A stretch of DNA of 64,000 nt, from contig NZ_CP029556.1 of NCBI RefSeq assembly GCF_003293695.1, positions 1,560,001-1,624,000 of the forward strand. The letters are read 5' to 3'. Under the pieces are notes generated by a model. That model worked only from the letters and a program-made list of their open reading frames with translations, was not told the origin of the DNA and did no database searches. The translations under genes and the position numbers were made by a program. The stretch's first letter is position 1, and the number at the start of each line of letters is the position of its first letter. This DNA comes from Lysobacter oculi (GTDB lineage Bacteria > Pseudomonadota > Gammaproteobacteria > Xanthomonadales > Xanthomonadaceae). Below are positions 49,960-58,836 of this stretch, one piece after another.

Positions 49960-51408
49960 ATGAAACAGCACCTCACCGCCAGCCAATCCCAGCACCTCGC
50001 GCTGACGCCACAGCTGCGCCAGGCGTTGGCCGTGCTGCAGATGTCGGCCAGCGAACTGGAAGCGGAACTCGCCAACGCGGTGGAGTCCAACCCGTTGCTG
50101 GAATGGGCCGAGGACGCGCGCCCGCTTGAACTCGCCGATCCCGCCGTACGCAACGATCCGGTCGAAGGACCGGTCGCGCCGACCGCCAGCGACGAGGAAC
50201 AGCATTGGGAAGGCGATGACATCCGCGACGAGTGGCGCGAGACCGGTGAGGAATGGGTCTCCAGCAGCTCGGGCGGTTCGCATGACGAGGACGACGACAA
50301 CCCGGCCGAGCGCCAGGTGGCCGAGGAAAGCCTCCAGCAATACCTGTCCTGGCAGCTGCGGCTGACCGCGCTGTCGCCGCGCGACCAGCAGATCGGGCTG
50401 GCGCTGATCGATGCGATCGACGATGACGGCTACCTGCGCGAGCCGCTCGACGCGATCCGCGCGATGCTCGCGCCGGAGATCGTGGTCGGCGAGGACGAAG
50501 TGCTGGCAGTGCTCCATCTCGTCCAGCAGCTTGACCCGCCCGGCAGCGGCAGCCGCGACCTCGGCGAATGCCTCTCGGTACAGCTGCGGAGGCTGCCGCC
50601 GGATACGCCGATGCTGGCGCTGGCCCTGCGCATCTGCGCCGAGGCGATCGAGCGGCTGCCGAAGATCGGCGTCGAAGGCATCGCCCGCGCCTTCGATTGC
50701 ACCGTGGCCGAGGCCGAACAGGCCGTGGCGCTGGTGCGCACGCTCGACCCGCGCCCGGGCTCGCAGGTGGGCGGCATCGCCCATGACACCTATGTCCTGC
50801 CCGATGCGGTGATCTGGCGGCAGCGTGGCCTGTGGCACGCGGCGCTGGCCGGCCACGCGCGGCCGCGGGTATCGATCAACCGCGACTACGCGCAGATGGC
50901 CGCCACCGCCGGCGGCAACGACGGCCACTACCTGCGCGGCTGCCTGCAGGAGGCGCGCTGGCTGCTGAAGAACATCGAGCAGCGCGGCGAAACCCTGCTG
51001 CGGGTGGTCAACTGCCTGATCCGCGAGCAGGCCGGCTTCCTCGAATTCGGCCAGCAGGCACTGCGCCCGCTCACCCTGCGCGAGATCGCCGGACAGCTGG
51101 ACCTGCACGAATCCACCATCTCCCGCGCCATCGCCCGCAAGTACGTGCGCACGCCACGCGGCACCATCGCGCTGCGCGACTTCTTCGCGTCCGGCATCGA
51201 CACCGGCGCGGGCGAGGCATCGAGCACCGCGATCCAGTCGATGATCCGCACGCTGATCGAAGGCGAGAACCCGCGCAAGCCGCTGTCCGACGCGGCGCTG
51301 GCCGAAATGCTCAAGGGCAACGGCATCCCGGTCGCCCGCCGCACCGTGGCCAAGTACCGCGAGGCCCTGCACATCCCGGCCTCCAGCCAGCGCGTGCGGC
51401 TGGGCTGA
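49960..51408 (+). CDS. rpoN: RNA polymerase sigma-54 factor
   Basis: 482 residues. Region I begins MKQHLTASQSQHLALTPQLRQALAVLQMSASELEAEL and is Gln/Leu-rich; region II (about 50-120) is acidic. Region III contains the core-binding part and RPLTLREIAGQLDLHESTISRAIARKYVRTPRG. The RpoN box is ARRTVAKYRE near residues 463-472. It needs bacterial enhancer-binding proteins to start transcription. The gene lies in the conserved lptB-rpoN-hpf-ptsN order. Confidence 0.97.
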   Translation: MKQHLTASQSQHLALTPQLRQALAVLQMSASELEAELANAVESNPLLEWAEDARPLELADPAVRNDPVEGPVAPTASDEEQHWEGDDIRDEWRETGEEWVSSSSGGSHDEDDDNPAERQVAEESLQQYLSWQLRLTALSPRDQQIGLALIDAIDDDGYLREPLDAIRAMLAPEIVVGEDEVLAVLHLVQQLDPPGSGSRDLGECLSVQLRRLPPDTPMLALALRICAEAIERLPKIGVEGIARAFDCTVAEAEQAVALVRTLDPRPGSQVGGIAHDTYVLPDAVIWRQRGLWHAALAGHARPRVSINRDYAQMAATAGGNDGHYLRGCLQEARWLLKNIEQRGETLLRVVNCLIREQAGFLEFGQQALRPLTLREIAGQLDLHESTISRAIARKYVRTPRGTIALRDFFASGIDTGAGEASSTAIQSMIRTLIEGENPRKPLSDAALAEMLKGNGIPVARRTVAKYREALHIPASSQRVRLG

Positions 51409-51522
51409 GCGCGCTTCGACACCTTTCCGGGACACGCCGGAATTTTTAACCAGTGTTTCACCCCTTCGCCCCCGGTTTGGGCGATGCTGTGGCTGCACCC
51501 ATCCATCACCAAGGAGGCGTCC

Positions 51523-51849
51523 ATGCAGATCGTAGTCCACGGCCAGCACATCGAAGTCACTGAAGCCCTGCGTGCCTATTGCGAAGAAAAGGCGACGCGA
51601 CTCGGACGGCATTTCGACCAACCCCTGGACGTGCGCATGCAGCTGTCGCTGGACAAGCCGCAGCACCGCGCCGAAGGCCACATCAAGGTGGCCGGTGGCG
51701 AATACCACGCCGATGTCAGCGCGGAGACGATGTACGCGGCGATCGACCTGCTGGTGGACAAGCTGGACCGCCTGCTGGTCAAGCACAAGGAGAAGATGGT
51801 CGATCACCACCGCGGCTCCAACCCGGTCCGCGACGGCACCTTTGGCTGA
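51523..51849 (+). CDS. hpf: ribosome hibernation promoting factor
   Basis: 108 residues from ATG 51523, with a near-perfect AAGGAGG site. MQIVVHGQHIEVTEALRAYCEEKATRLGRHFDQPLDVRMQLSLDK and AGGEYHADVSAETMYAAIDLLVDKLDRLLVKHKEK are the HPF fold, short type. It binds 30S and stabilises 100S ribosome dimers at rest. Its place after rpoN is conserved. Confidence 0.96.
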   Translation: MQIVVHGQHIEVTEALRAYCEEKATRLGRHFDQPLDVRMQLSLDKPQHRAEGHIKVAGGEYHADVSAETMYAAIDLLVDKLDRLLVKHKEKMVDHHRGSNPVRDGTFG

Positions 51850-51872
51850 GTCCTCCCGCCCGTTGCTCCACG

Positions 51873-51897
51873 CAGCCCGCCATGTGCGGGCTGTTAT
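51873..51897 (+). terminator. weak hairpin between hpf and ptsN
   Basis: cagcccgc / gcgggctg (8-bp stem, 5-nt loop), followed by only TTATGCT. It may attenuate rather than end transcription. Confidence 0.5.
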
Positions 51898-51900
51898 GCT
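51895..51900 (+). promoter_or_regulatory. -10-like TATGCT upstream of ptsN
   Basis: TATGCT lies 33 bases before ATG 51934 and right after the hairpin following hpf, so ptsN-hprK-rapZ may have its own start. Confidence 0.35.
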
Positions 51901-51933
51901 TCGGGGCCCGTGCAGACCGGATGCCCGCCCGGC

Positions 51934-52386
51934 ATGAGCCTCCGTTCAATCCTCTCGTCCGCGCGCATCGCCGTGCTCGACGAGGCCCGCAACACCGACG
52001 CCCTGCTCGACACGCTGGCGGGCCTGCTCTGCGATGAAGACCGTGCCGGCATTGATGCCGTGGCCGCCAGCCTGCGCGCCCGCGAGCGCATGGGCAGCAC
52101 GGCCATCGGTCACGGCGTGGCCCTGCCGCATGGCCGCAACGAGGCCTTCCCGGACGCCCGCGCCGCCTTCGTCAGGCTGGCCCGGCCACTGCCGTTCGGG
52201 GCGATGGACGATGAGGACGTGGACCTGGTGCTGGCGCTGTCGGTGCCGGCCAGCTTCACCCATCAACACCTGCAGCTGCTGGCGGAAATCGCCGAGCGCT
52301 TCGCCGATGCCGACTTCCGCGCCCGCCTGCGCGCCGCACCCGATGCCGCCGCGATGCACGCGCTGCTGGCCGGCGACGCCGCATGA
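51934..52386 (+). CDS. ptsN: PTS nitrogen regulatory EIIA (EIIA-Ntr)
   Basis: 150 residues from ATG 51934; an in-frame GTG at 51910 is less likely. The phospho-site His-66 is in [46 protein letters not shown] is the usual start. EIIA-Ntr relays PTS state to potassium, nitrogen and envelope functions. It overlaps hprK by four bases (ATGA), so the two are coupled. Confidence 0.94.
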   Translation: MSLRSILSSARIAVLDEARNTDALLDTLAGLLCDEDRAGIDAVAASLRARERMGSTAIGHGVALPHGRNEAFPDARAAFVRLARPLPFGAMDDEDVDLVLALSVPASFTHQHLQLLAEIAERFADADFRARLRAAPDAAAMHALLAGDAA

Positions 52387-53351
52387 GCCAGCGCATCACC
52401 GCCGGGCAATTGTTCGAGCAGATGCGCGAGCGCCTCGGGCTGACCTGGGCGGCGGGCACGGCATCGGCGGAACGCGTGATCGTCGCCGGCGACACTAATG
52501 CGCGGCGACCGTCGCTGGCCGGCTACCTCAACATCATCTATCCCAACAAGGTGCAGATCCTCGGCACCGAGGAACTGACTTGGCTCGACGGGCTGGACGC
52601 GCGCGCGCGCTGGGAAGTCATCGAGAAGATCATGCAGGCGCGCCCGCTGGCGCTGGTGATCAGCAAGGGCCAGCCCGCGCCCGAGGACCTGCGCGCCGCC
52701 GCCGAGGAGTCGGCCACGCCGCTGTGGCTGTCGCCGCGCCGCGGCCATGAGCTGCTCAACCACCTGCAGTACCACCTGGCCCGCCAACTCGCGCCGCGCA
52801 CCACGCTGCATGGCGTCTTCATGGAGATCTATTCCATCGGCGTGCTGATCACCGGCGAATCCGGCGCCGGCAAGAGCGAACTGGCGATGGAGCTGGTGAC
52901 GCGCGGACACCGGCTGGTGGCCGACGACGCGCCGGAATTCACCCAGATCGCCCCCGACGTGCTCGATGGCGCCTGCCCCGAACTGCTGCAGGACCTGCTG
53001 GAAGTGCGCGGCCTGGGCGTGCTCAACGTGCGCGACATGTTCGGTGACACCGCGGTGAAGCGGAACAAGTACCTGCGCCTGATCGTGCACCTCACCCGCC
53101 CGCGGCTGGAACCGCAGCCGGCCGGCATGGAACGCATCACCGGCGACCTCGGCACGCGCCGGGTGCTGGACCTGGATGTGCCGATGATCACCCTGCCGGT
53201 CATGCCGGGCCGCAACCTCGCGGTGCTGACCGAAGCCGCCGCGCGCCTGCACATCCTGCGCGCCAAGGGCGTGGACCCGGCCGCCGCCTTCATGGCCCGC
53301 CATTCGCATTTCCTCGAAGCCTCGCGCGAAGACGAACGCCATGCCCCTTAA
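52383..53351 (+). CDS. hprK: HPr kinase/phosphorylase
   Basis: 322 residues. Walker [10 protein letters not shown] (158-166), preceded by His-143; [11 protein letters not shown]; the family signature [17 protein letters not shown]; and [13 protein letters not shown]. It phosphorylates a serine of HPr, and the HPr here keeps Ser-46. The N-terminal domain has [20 protein letters not shown]. In proteobacteria it connects carbon state to PTS. It overlaps rapZ by 11 bases. Confidence 0.96.
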   Translation: MSQRITAGQLFEQMRERLGLTWAAGTASAERVIVAGDTNARRPSLAGYLNIIYPNKVQILGTEELTWLDGLDARARWEVIEKIMQARPLALVISKGQPAPEDLRAAAEESATPLWLSPRRGHELLNHLQYHLARQLAPRTTLHGVFMEIYSIGVLITGESGAGKSELAMELVTRGHRLVADDAPEFTQIAPDVLDGACPELLQDLLEVRGLGVLNVRDMFGDTAVKRNKYLRLIVHLTRPRLEPQPAGMERITGDLGTRRVLDLDVPMITLPVMPGRNLAVLTEAAARLHILRAKGVDPAAAFMARHSHFLEASREDERHAP

Positions 53352-54216
53352 GTCGCCCACGTCGCGCCTGCTGCTGGTCACCGGCATGTCCGGCGCCGGC
53401 AAGTCGATCGCGCTGAAGATGCTGGAAGACAACGGCTTCTACTGCATCGACAACCTGCCCGCCGAGCTGCTCACCGCCTGCGTGCACACGCTCTCGCAGG
53501 CCAGCGACCCGCCGCGCCTGCTCTCCGTGGCCATCGACGTGCGCAACCGCGGCGACCTCGCCCACATGCCGGAATGGCTGGCCGCGCTCGGCCGCGAAGG
53601 CTACGAGCCGGAGCTCATGTTCATCGATGCCGGCGACGACATCCTGCTGCGCCGCTACGCCGACACGCGCCGGCGCCATCCGCTCAGCCACCTCGGCCTG
53701 GCGCTGGCCGACGCGATCGCGCTGGAGCGGCAGGCGTTGAAGCCGCTGCGCTCGCTGGCCGCGCATGTCATCGACAGCAGCGCGATGAACGTGCACCAGC
53801 TGCGCCGCGAAGTGGGTCAGATGTTGAAGGTCGGACATGACACGCCGCCCACCCTGCTGTTCGAATCGTTCGCCTACAAGCGCGGCATTCCCGCCGATGC
53901 CGACTTCGTGCTCGACGCGCGCGTGCTGCCCAACCCGCACTGGGACCCGGGCCTGCGTCCGCTGTCGGGGCGCGATGACGCCGTGCGCGCCTTCCTCGAT
54001 GCGCAACCGGAGGCGCAGCGCTACATCGCGCAGATCGGCGACTTCCTCGACACCTGGCTGCCGCGCCTGCGCGAGGACACCCGCAGCTACATCACCATCG
54101 CCTTCGGCTGCAGCGGCGGGCGGCACCGCTCGGTCTACCTGGCCGAGAAGTTCGCCGAGCGCGCACGCGCCAGCGACTGGCCCGACGCCGCCACCTTCCA
54201 CCGCGAACTGGAGTGA
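53341..54216 (+). CDS. rapZ: RNase adapter protein RapZ
   Basis: 291 residues. Walker A GMSGAGKS (15-22) and the C-terminal block [24 protein letters not shown], the RapZ signature. Also [16 protein letters not shown] sequence ([15 protein letters not shown]). In E. coli RapZ directs GlmZ to RNase E to tune GlcN6P synthesis; whether the sRNA exists here is not seen in the window. It is 73 bases from the EIIA gene. Confidence 0.95.
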   Translation: MPLKSPTSRLLLVTGMSGAGKSIALKMLEDNGFYCIDNLPAELLTACVHTLSQASDPPRLLSVAIDVRNRGDLAHMPEWLAALGREGYEPELMFIDAGDDILLRRYADTRRRHPLSHLGLALADAIALERQALKPLRSLAAHVIDSSAMNVHQLRREVGQMLKVGHDTPPTLLFESFAYKRGIPADADFVLDARVLPNPHWDPGLRPLSGRDDAVRAFLDAQPEAQRYIAQIGDFLDTWLPRLREDTRSYITIAFGCSGGRHRSVYLAEKFAERARASDWPDAATFHRELE

Positions 54217-54289
54217 TGCGGCCGCGCGACGGCTGCACGCATCGCCCGAGTTTCGTTATCTTGATCGCCCCGTCCCGCGATTCGATGGC

Positions 54290-54685
54290 ATGAGCGTCGG
54301 CATTCTCCTCGTCACCCACAGCGGCGTCGGTCCGGCCCTGCTGGCCGCGGCCGGCCGCGTGCTGCCGCGCCTGCCGCTGGCCGCCGAAGCCTTCGAAGTG
54401 CCCTTCGACGCCAACCTCGACGAACTGCTGCCCGCCGCCAGTGGCGCGATGCGGCGCGTCGACGGCGGCGACGGCGTGCTGGTGATGGTCGACATGTACG
54501 GCGCCAGCCCGAGCAACCTGGCGGCGAAACTCGCGCGCATCGGCACCCCGGTACGGCGCGTCGCCGGCGCCAGCCTGCCGATGCTGCTGCGGGTCATGAA
54601 CTATCCCGAGCAGTCGCTGGCCGAACTGCAATCCACCGCTTCCGTCGGCGGCCGCAACGCGGTGCTGCTGGACGACCCGAGCTAG
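54290..54685 (+). CDS. PTS mannose/fructose-type EIIA component
   Basis: 131 residues. MSVGILLVTHSGVGPALLAAAGRVL has the EIIA-Man phospho-His at residue 10. DGVLVMVDMYGASPSNLAAKL and GASLPMLLRVMNYPEQSLAEL follow as in that family. It is a stand-alone EIIA without IIB or membrane IIC/IID genes, so it is probably regulatory, not for sugar import. HPr starts 10 bases after. Confidence 0.93.
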   Translation: MSVGILLVTHSGVGPALLAAAGRVLPRLPLAAEAFEVPFDANLDELLPAASGAMRRVDGGDGVLVMVDMYGASPSNLAAKLARIGTPVRRVAGASLPMLLRVMNYPEQSLAELQSTASVGGRNAVLLDDPS

Positions 54686-54695
54686 GGCCCGCGCG

Positions 54696-54965
54696 ATGAT
54701 CGAACAGGACATCACCATCACCAACACACTGGGCCTGCACGCGCGCGCCAGCGCCAAGCTGGTGCAGCTGATGGCCGGCTACCGCAGCCAGGCGCGCTTG
54801 GCCGCCAAGGGCCGCGAGGTGGATGCCAAGAGCATCATGGGCGTGATGATGCTGGCGGCCGGCGTGGGCACCGTGGTCACGATGAAAGTGGATGGCGAGG
54901 ACGAAGCCGAGGCGATGGCCGCGGCGGTCGCGCTGTTCACCCGCAATTTCGACGAAGGCAGCTGA
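54696..54965 (+). CDS. phosphocarrier protein HPr
   Basis: 89 residues. His-15 in LGLHARAS is the PEP-dependent site and Ser-46 in DAKSIMGVMM is the HPr kinase site. Both are intact, consistent with the hprK gene 1.3 kb upstream. The stop overlaps the ptsI ATG (TGATG), so HPr and EI are made together. It fits NPr-type carriers as well as HPr; the Ser-46 favours HPr-like regulation. Confidence 0.95.
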   Translation: MIEQDITITNTLGLHARASAKLVQLMAGYRSQARLAAKGREVDAKSIMGVMMLAAGVGTVVTMKVDGEDEAEAMAAAVALFTRNFDEGS

Positions 54966-56686
54966 TGCGCCGCGACCTGTCCGGCATCGGGGCATCGCGC
55001 GGGGCTGCGCTGGGGCGCGCACGCGTGCGACTGCCGCACGCGCTGGAGGTCGAGCAGGAGCACATCGAGGAATCCGAGGTCGAAGCCGAGCTGGCGCGCG
55101 TGCATCGTGCGATCGAGCAGGTCCGCGACGAGATGCGCCGCCTGCGTCAGCGGCTGCACGGCGCACTGGCGCACGAGGTCGGCGAGTTCCTCGACCTGCA
55201 CGCGCTGCTGCTGGACGACCCGGAACTGCTGCAGGGCCTGGACGATTACATCCGCCACAAGCGCTACACCGCCGACTACGCCCTGCGCCGCCAGCGCGAC
55301 CGCATCGCCCATGTGTTCCTGGGGATGGATGACGCCTACCTGCGCAGCCGCATCGACGACATCGACCAGGTGATCGGGCGCATCCACGCGGCGCTGCACC
55401 AGCGCGATGCCGAGCTGAAGGGCATCGCCGGCGACATCCTCGTCACCGACACCATCGCCCCGGCCGAGGTCGCGCAGCTGCAGGCTCAGGGCGTGCTGGC
55501 CGTGGTCACCACCACCGGCAGCGCGCTCTCGCACAGCGCCATCCTCGCGCGCAGCCTGCACCTGCCGCTGGTGGTCGGCGCGACACTCGCCCTGCAGTCG
55601 CTCAACGATGGCGATGTCATCGTGGTCGATGGCGCGACCGGCACGGTCATCCGCGAGCCCGACCCCGCCGACCTCAAGGCGCACCAGCAGCGCGTCAACG
55701 CCTACAAGCGCGAACACAAGCAGCTCAACCGCCTGCGCCGCGAACCGACCCGCACGCTCGACGGCATCGACATCCGGCTGTGGGCGAACGCGGAATCGCG
55801 CACCGATGTGGCCGAGGCGCACAAGCTCGGCGCCGCCGGCGTGGGCCTGTACCGCACCGAATTCCTCTTCCTCGGCACCCATGAAATCCCCGACGAGGAC
55901 ACCCAGTTCCGCGCCTACCGCGACCTGGCGCTGGGCCTGACCGGGCGCACCGCCACCATCCGCACGCTCGACCTTGGCGCCGACAAGGCCGACGACACCG
56001 GCCTGGCCCTGCGCAACGAGGAGAACCCGGCGCTCGGGCTGCGCGGGATCCGCCTGTCGATGTCGCGCCGCGAGATCTTCCGCACCCAGCTGCGCGCCAT
56101 CCTGCGCGCATCCGGCTACGGGCCGCTGCGCATCCTGCTGCCGATGATCAGTGGCCGCGAGGAAGTGCGGGCCGCGCGCGCATTGATGGATGAAGTCGCC
56201 GCCGAGCTGCGCGCCGAAGGCCAGGCCATCGCCGCCGACATCCCCTTGGGCGCGATGATCGAAGTGCCTTCGGCGGCGATCGCACTGACCGGCTTCATCC
56301 GCGAGGTGGACTTCCTCTCCATCGGCACCAACGACCTGGTGCAGTACCTGCTGGCCGCCGACCGCAACAACGAATACCTGGGCGAGCTCTACACGCCGCT
56401 GCATCCCGCCGTGCTGCGCCTGCTCCACGACGTGCTGCGCATCGGCAAGCGGCATGGCCGGCCAGTGGCTGTCTGCGGCGAGATGGCCGGCGATGCACGT
56501 TTCACCCCGCTGCTGCTGGCGCTGGGGCTGGAGGAATTCAGCCTGCACCCCGGCACGCTGCTGGAAGTGCGCCGCGCGATCCGCGAAGCCGACCTCGGCC
56601 ATCTGCAGGCGCAGGCACGCGGCCTGTTGCGCGCGGGCGACCGGGCCGGCATCGAGCGCTGGATGCGGGCGAACGCGGTGGGCTGA
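54965..56686 (+). CDS. ptsI: phosphoenolpyruvate-protein phosphotransferase (EI)
   Basis: 573 residues, normal for EI. The phospho-His is His-190 in TTTGSALSHSAIL. The PEP domain has LYRTEFLFLGTHEIPDEDTQF, RTLDLGADK and LMIS-like sequence (ILLPMISGREEVRAAR), then IGTNDLVQYLLAADRNNEYL and AVCGEMAGDARFTPLLLALGLEEFSL with the catalytic Cys. No GAF domain is present, so it is EI rather than EI-Ntr. It feeds HPr and hence both EIIA proteins here. Confidence 0.96.
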   Translation: MRRDLSGIGASRGAALGRARVRLPHALEVEQEHIEESEVEAELARVHRAIEQVRDEMRRLRQRLHGALAHEVGEFLDLHALLLDDPELLQGLDDYIRHKRYTADYALRRQRDRIAHVFLGMDDAYLRSRIDDIDQVIGRIHAALHQRDAELKGIAGDILVTDTIAPAEVAQLQAQGVLAVVTTTGSALSHSAILARSLHLPLVVGATLALQSLNDGDVIVVDGATGTVIREPDPADLKAHQQRVNAYKREHKQLNRLRREPTRTLDGIDIRLWANAESRTDVAEAHKLGAAGVGLYRTEFLFLGTHEIPDEDTQFRAYRDLALGLTGRTATIRTLDLGADKADDTGLALRNEENPALGLRGIRLSMSRREIFRTQLRAILRASGYGPLRILLPMISGREEVRAARALMDEVAAELRAEGQAIAADIPLGAMIEVPSAAIALTGFIREVDFLSIGTNDLVQYLLAADRNNEYLGELYTPLHPAVLRLLHDVLRIGKRHGRPVAVCGEMAGDARFTPLLLALGLEEFSLHPGTLLEVRRAIREADLGHLQAQARGLLRAGDRAGIERWMRANAVG

Positions 56687-56740
56687 CCGCGCATCGACCT
56701 TCGCGCCCGGGCACGAACAGGCGCGCGCGGCAAACCGGCA

Positions 56741-57301
56741 TCAACCCAGCCAGCCCGTCCGCAGCGAAATGCCGGCGGCCACGAACAGCACCGACGGCAC
56801 GGTCACCGCCGCGACATGCGCGGCCATCAATGGCAACGTCGCGGCCTGCAAGCGCGGGATGACGCGCAGGCGTGCATGCGCCGCGACCAGCGCGGTCATC
56901 GCCAGCAGGCCGAGCTTCAGCAGGATCAGCCGCGACACGGCGCTGTCCGCCGCGAACCACGCCGGCACATCGGGCAGCAACCGCCAGGCCAGCGCGAGGC
57001 CGGTGACGGTCTGCATCGCCAATGCCGCCATGCCGATCCGCTAGTAGCGGGACTCGAACGCAAGCAGCATCGCCACATCGCGCTGGCGCAACACGCCGGG
57101 CAGGACGCCCAACGCGAGCACCAGATGCCCGCCCACCCAGACGGAGGCGCCAAGCAGATGCAGCAACAGGATCCAGCTGTAGATGGCGATGCTCCCGGTG
57201 TGATGGTGGACCGCTGCCGGCGCATGTGCGGACCGGCGAAGGCATGACAGCGTAATCGCATCGCGCGCGTTTCGATGGGGATGCGATGGCGGCGGGCGCA
57301 T
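56741..57301 (-). pseudogene. CopD-family membrane protein interrupted by an in-frame TAG
   Basis: The frame has hydrophobic segments typical of the CopD copper-resistance membrane family: IYSWILLLHLLGASVWVGGHLV, then an internal TAG at 57041-57043, then RIGMAALAMQTVTGLALAWRLLPDVPAWF, LILLKLGLLAMTALVAAHARLRVIP and a C-terminal helix. Both parts are in the same reading frame. The start is uncertain: ATG 57301 is the nearest in-frame ATG, but the conserved region begins only at about 57210. A single base change could have made the stop, for instance CAG to TAG. An alternative is a split gene restarting at ATG 57031. It is convergent with ptsI, 54 bases apart. Confidence 0.72.
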
Positions 57302-57474
57302 CCATCGCGACAGGCTGCGGGGTGTGATCTGCGCTACGGCGGGGTCGGGGTTCCAATGCGCGCGACCCGCGGGCGATAATGCGGGCATCATGAACGCCTG
57401 ATCCCGTCGTGCCTGCAGGCGCGACCTCGCCCTGCAGCCGCGCATCGCACGGCCGCCTCTGCCGGAACCGTGCC

Positions 57475-58836
57475 ATGGCCGAAGCCATCCGCCACGACAA
57501 AACCGTGCGCCAGCTGCGCCTGCTGTCGGATGCGCTCGACAGCGGCCGGCTGGGCCCGGTGCGGCGCATGGTCAACACGCTGTCGGCGGCGGAGATCGGC
57601 AACCTGCTGGAATCGCTGCCACCGGCCAAGCGCAGCGTGGTCTGGGGCCTGGTGGATCCGGAGGATGACGGCGAGGTGCTGGTGCACGTCGGCGACGAGG
57701 TGCGCGAAAGCCTGATCGCCGAGATGGACGAGGACGAGCTGGTCGCCGCCGTCGAGGACCTCGACATCGACGATCTCGCCGACCTGGTCGAAGACCTGCC
57801 GGACGCGGTGATCGACGAAGTGCTGAAGTCGATGGACCGCGAGAACCGCGAGCGCCTGGAGCAGGTGCTGTCCTACGACGAGGACACCGCCGGCCGCCTG
57901 ATGAACCCCGAAGTGGTGACGGTGCGCGCCGACACCACCGTCGACGTGGTGCTGCGCTACCTGCGCCTGCGCGGCGAGCTGCCCGACAACACCGACCACC
58001 TGTACGTGGTCAACAAGCGCCACCAGCTGATGGGCTGGGTCGCGCTGCAGGACCTGGTGACGCACGAATCCGGCACGCCGGTGAACCAGCTGATCGACGA
58101 CGAACTGGAATCCATCCACGTCGAGGATTCCAGCGAGGAAGTCGCCCGCCGCTTCTCCGACAACGACTGGGTCTCCGCGCCTGTCGTGGACGACGGCAAC
58201 GTGCTGCTCGGCCGTATCACCATCGATGACGTGGTCGACATCATCCGCGACCAGGCCGAGCACCAGGCGCTGTCGGCCGCCGGTCTGGACGAGGACGAGG
58301 ATCTGTTCTCGCCGGTCAGCCGCGCCTTCCGCCGCCGCCTGGTCTGGCTGGGCGTGAACCTGCTCACCGCGTTCCTGGCTGCCTCGGTGGTGGACCGCTT
58401 CGAAGCGTCGATCGAGAAGCTCACAGCGCTCGCCGTGCTGATGCCGATCATCGCCGGCATGGGCGGCAACGCCGGCACCCAGGTGCTGACGCTGATGGTG
58501 CGCGGCATCGCGCTCGGGCAGATCGCGTCGAGCAACGTGCCGACGCTGGTCTGGAAGGAAGTGCGCGTGGCGGTGATCAACGGCCTGATCCTCGGCGTGC
58601 TGCTCGGGCTGGTGGTGCTCATCTGGTTCCACAACCCGGGCCTGGCCGCGGTCATCGCGGTGGCGCTCACCGCCAACTTCACCTTCGCCGCGCTCGGTGG
58701 CGTGTTCGTGCCGGTCACGCTGAAGCGCTTCGGCTTCGACCCCGCGCTGGCCGGCGGCGTCATCCTCACCACCATCACCGACACGCTCGGCTTCCTCACC
58801 TTCCTCGGCCTCGCCACGCTCATCCTGCTGCGGTGA
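57475..58836 (+). CDS. mgtE: magnesium transporter MgtE
   Basis: 453 residues. The N-domain (about 1-130) is acidic and helical. Two CBS domains follow (LMNPEVVTVRADTTVDVVLRYLR and INQLIDDELESIHVEDSSEEV-like sequence, DNDWVSAPVVDDGNVLLGRITIDDVVDII). Five membrane helices with PIIAGMGGNAGTQVLTLMVRGIALGQI hold the Mg pore motif GGNAGTQ. It imports Mg2+, gated by cytosolic Mg. No Mg riboswitch is recognised in the upstream gap. The stop overlaps the flavoprotein GTG by four bases. Confidence 0.95.
   Translation: MAEAIRHDKTVRQLRLLSDALDSGRLGPVRRMVNTLSAAEIGNLLESLPPAKRSVVWGLVDPEDDGEVLVHVGDEVRESLIAEMDEDELVAAVEDLDIDDLADLVEDLPDAVIDEVLKSMDRENRERLEQVLSYDEDTAGRLMNPEVVTVRADTTVDVVLRYLRLRGELPDNTDHLYVVNKRHQLMGWVALQDLVTHESGTPVNQLIDDELESIHVEDSSEEVARRFSDNDWVSAPVVDDGNVLLGRITIDDVVDIIRDQAEHQALSAAGLDEDEDLFSPVSRAFRRRLVWLGVNLLTAFLAASVVDRFEASIEKLTALAVLMPIIAGMGGNAGTQVLTLMVRGIALGQIASSNVPTLVWKEVRVAVINGLILGVLLGLVVLIWFHNPGLAAVIAVALTANFTFAALGGVFVPVTLKRFGFDPALAGGVILTTITDTLGFLTFLGLATLILLR

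Noticed and set aside
51409..51522. Sigma-54 promoter between rpoN and hpf
   Set aside because: No TGGCAC-N5-TTGC-like pair is seen.
49108..51810. 900-codon open frame on the minus strand opposite lptB-rpoN-hpf
   Set aside because: It crosses three well-supported genes and has low-complexity His/Arg/Gly composition typical of antisense frames.
57302..57474. Magnesium riboswitch (M-box or ykkC-like leader) upstream of mgtE
   Set aside because: No conserved leader structure could be recognised by eye; only weak inverted repeats such as gatgcg/cgcatc are present.
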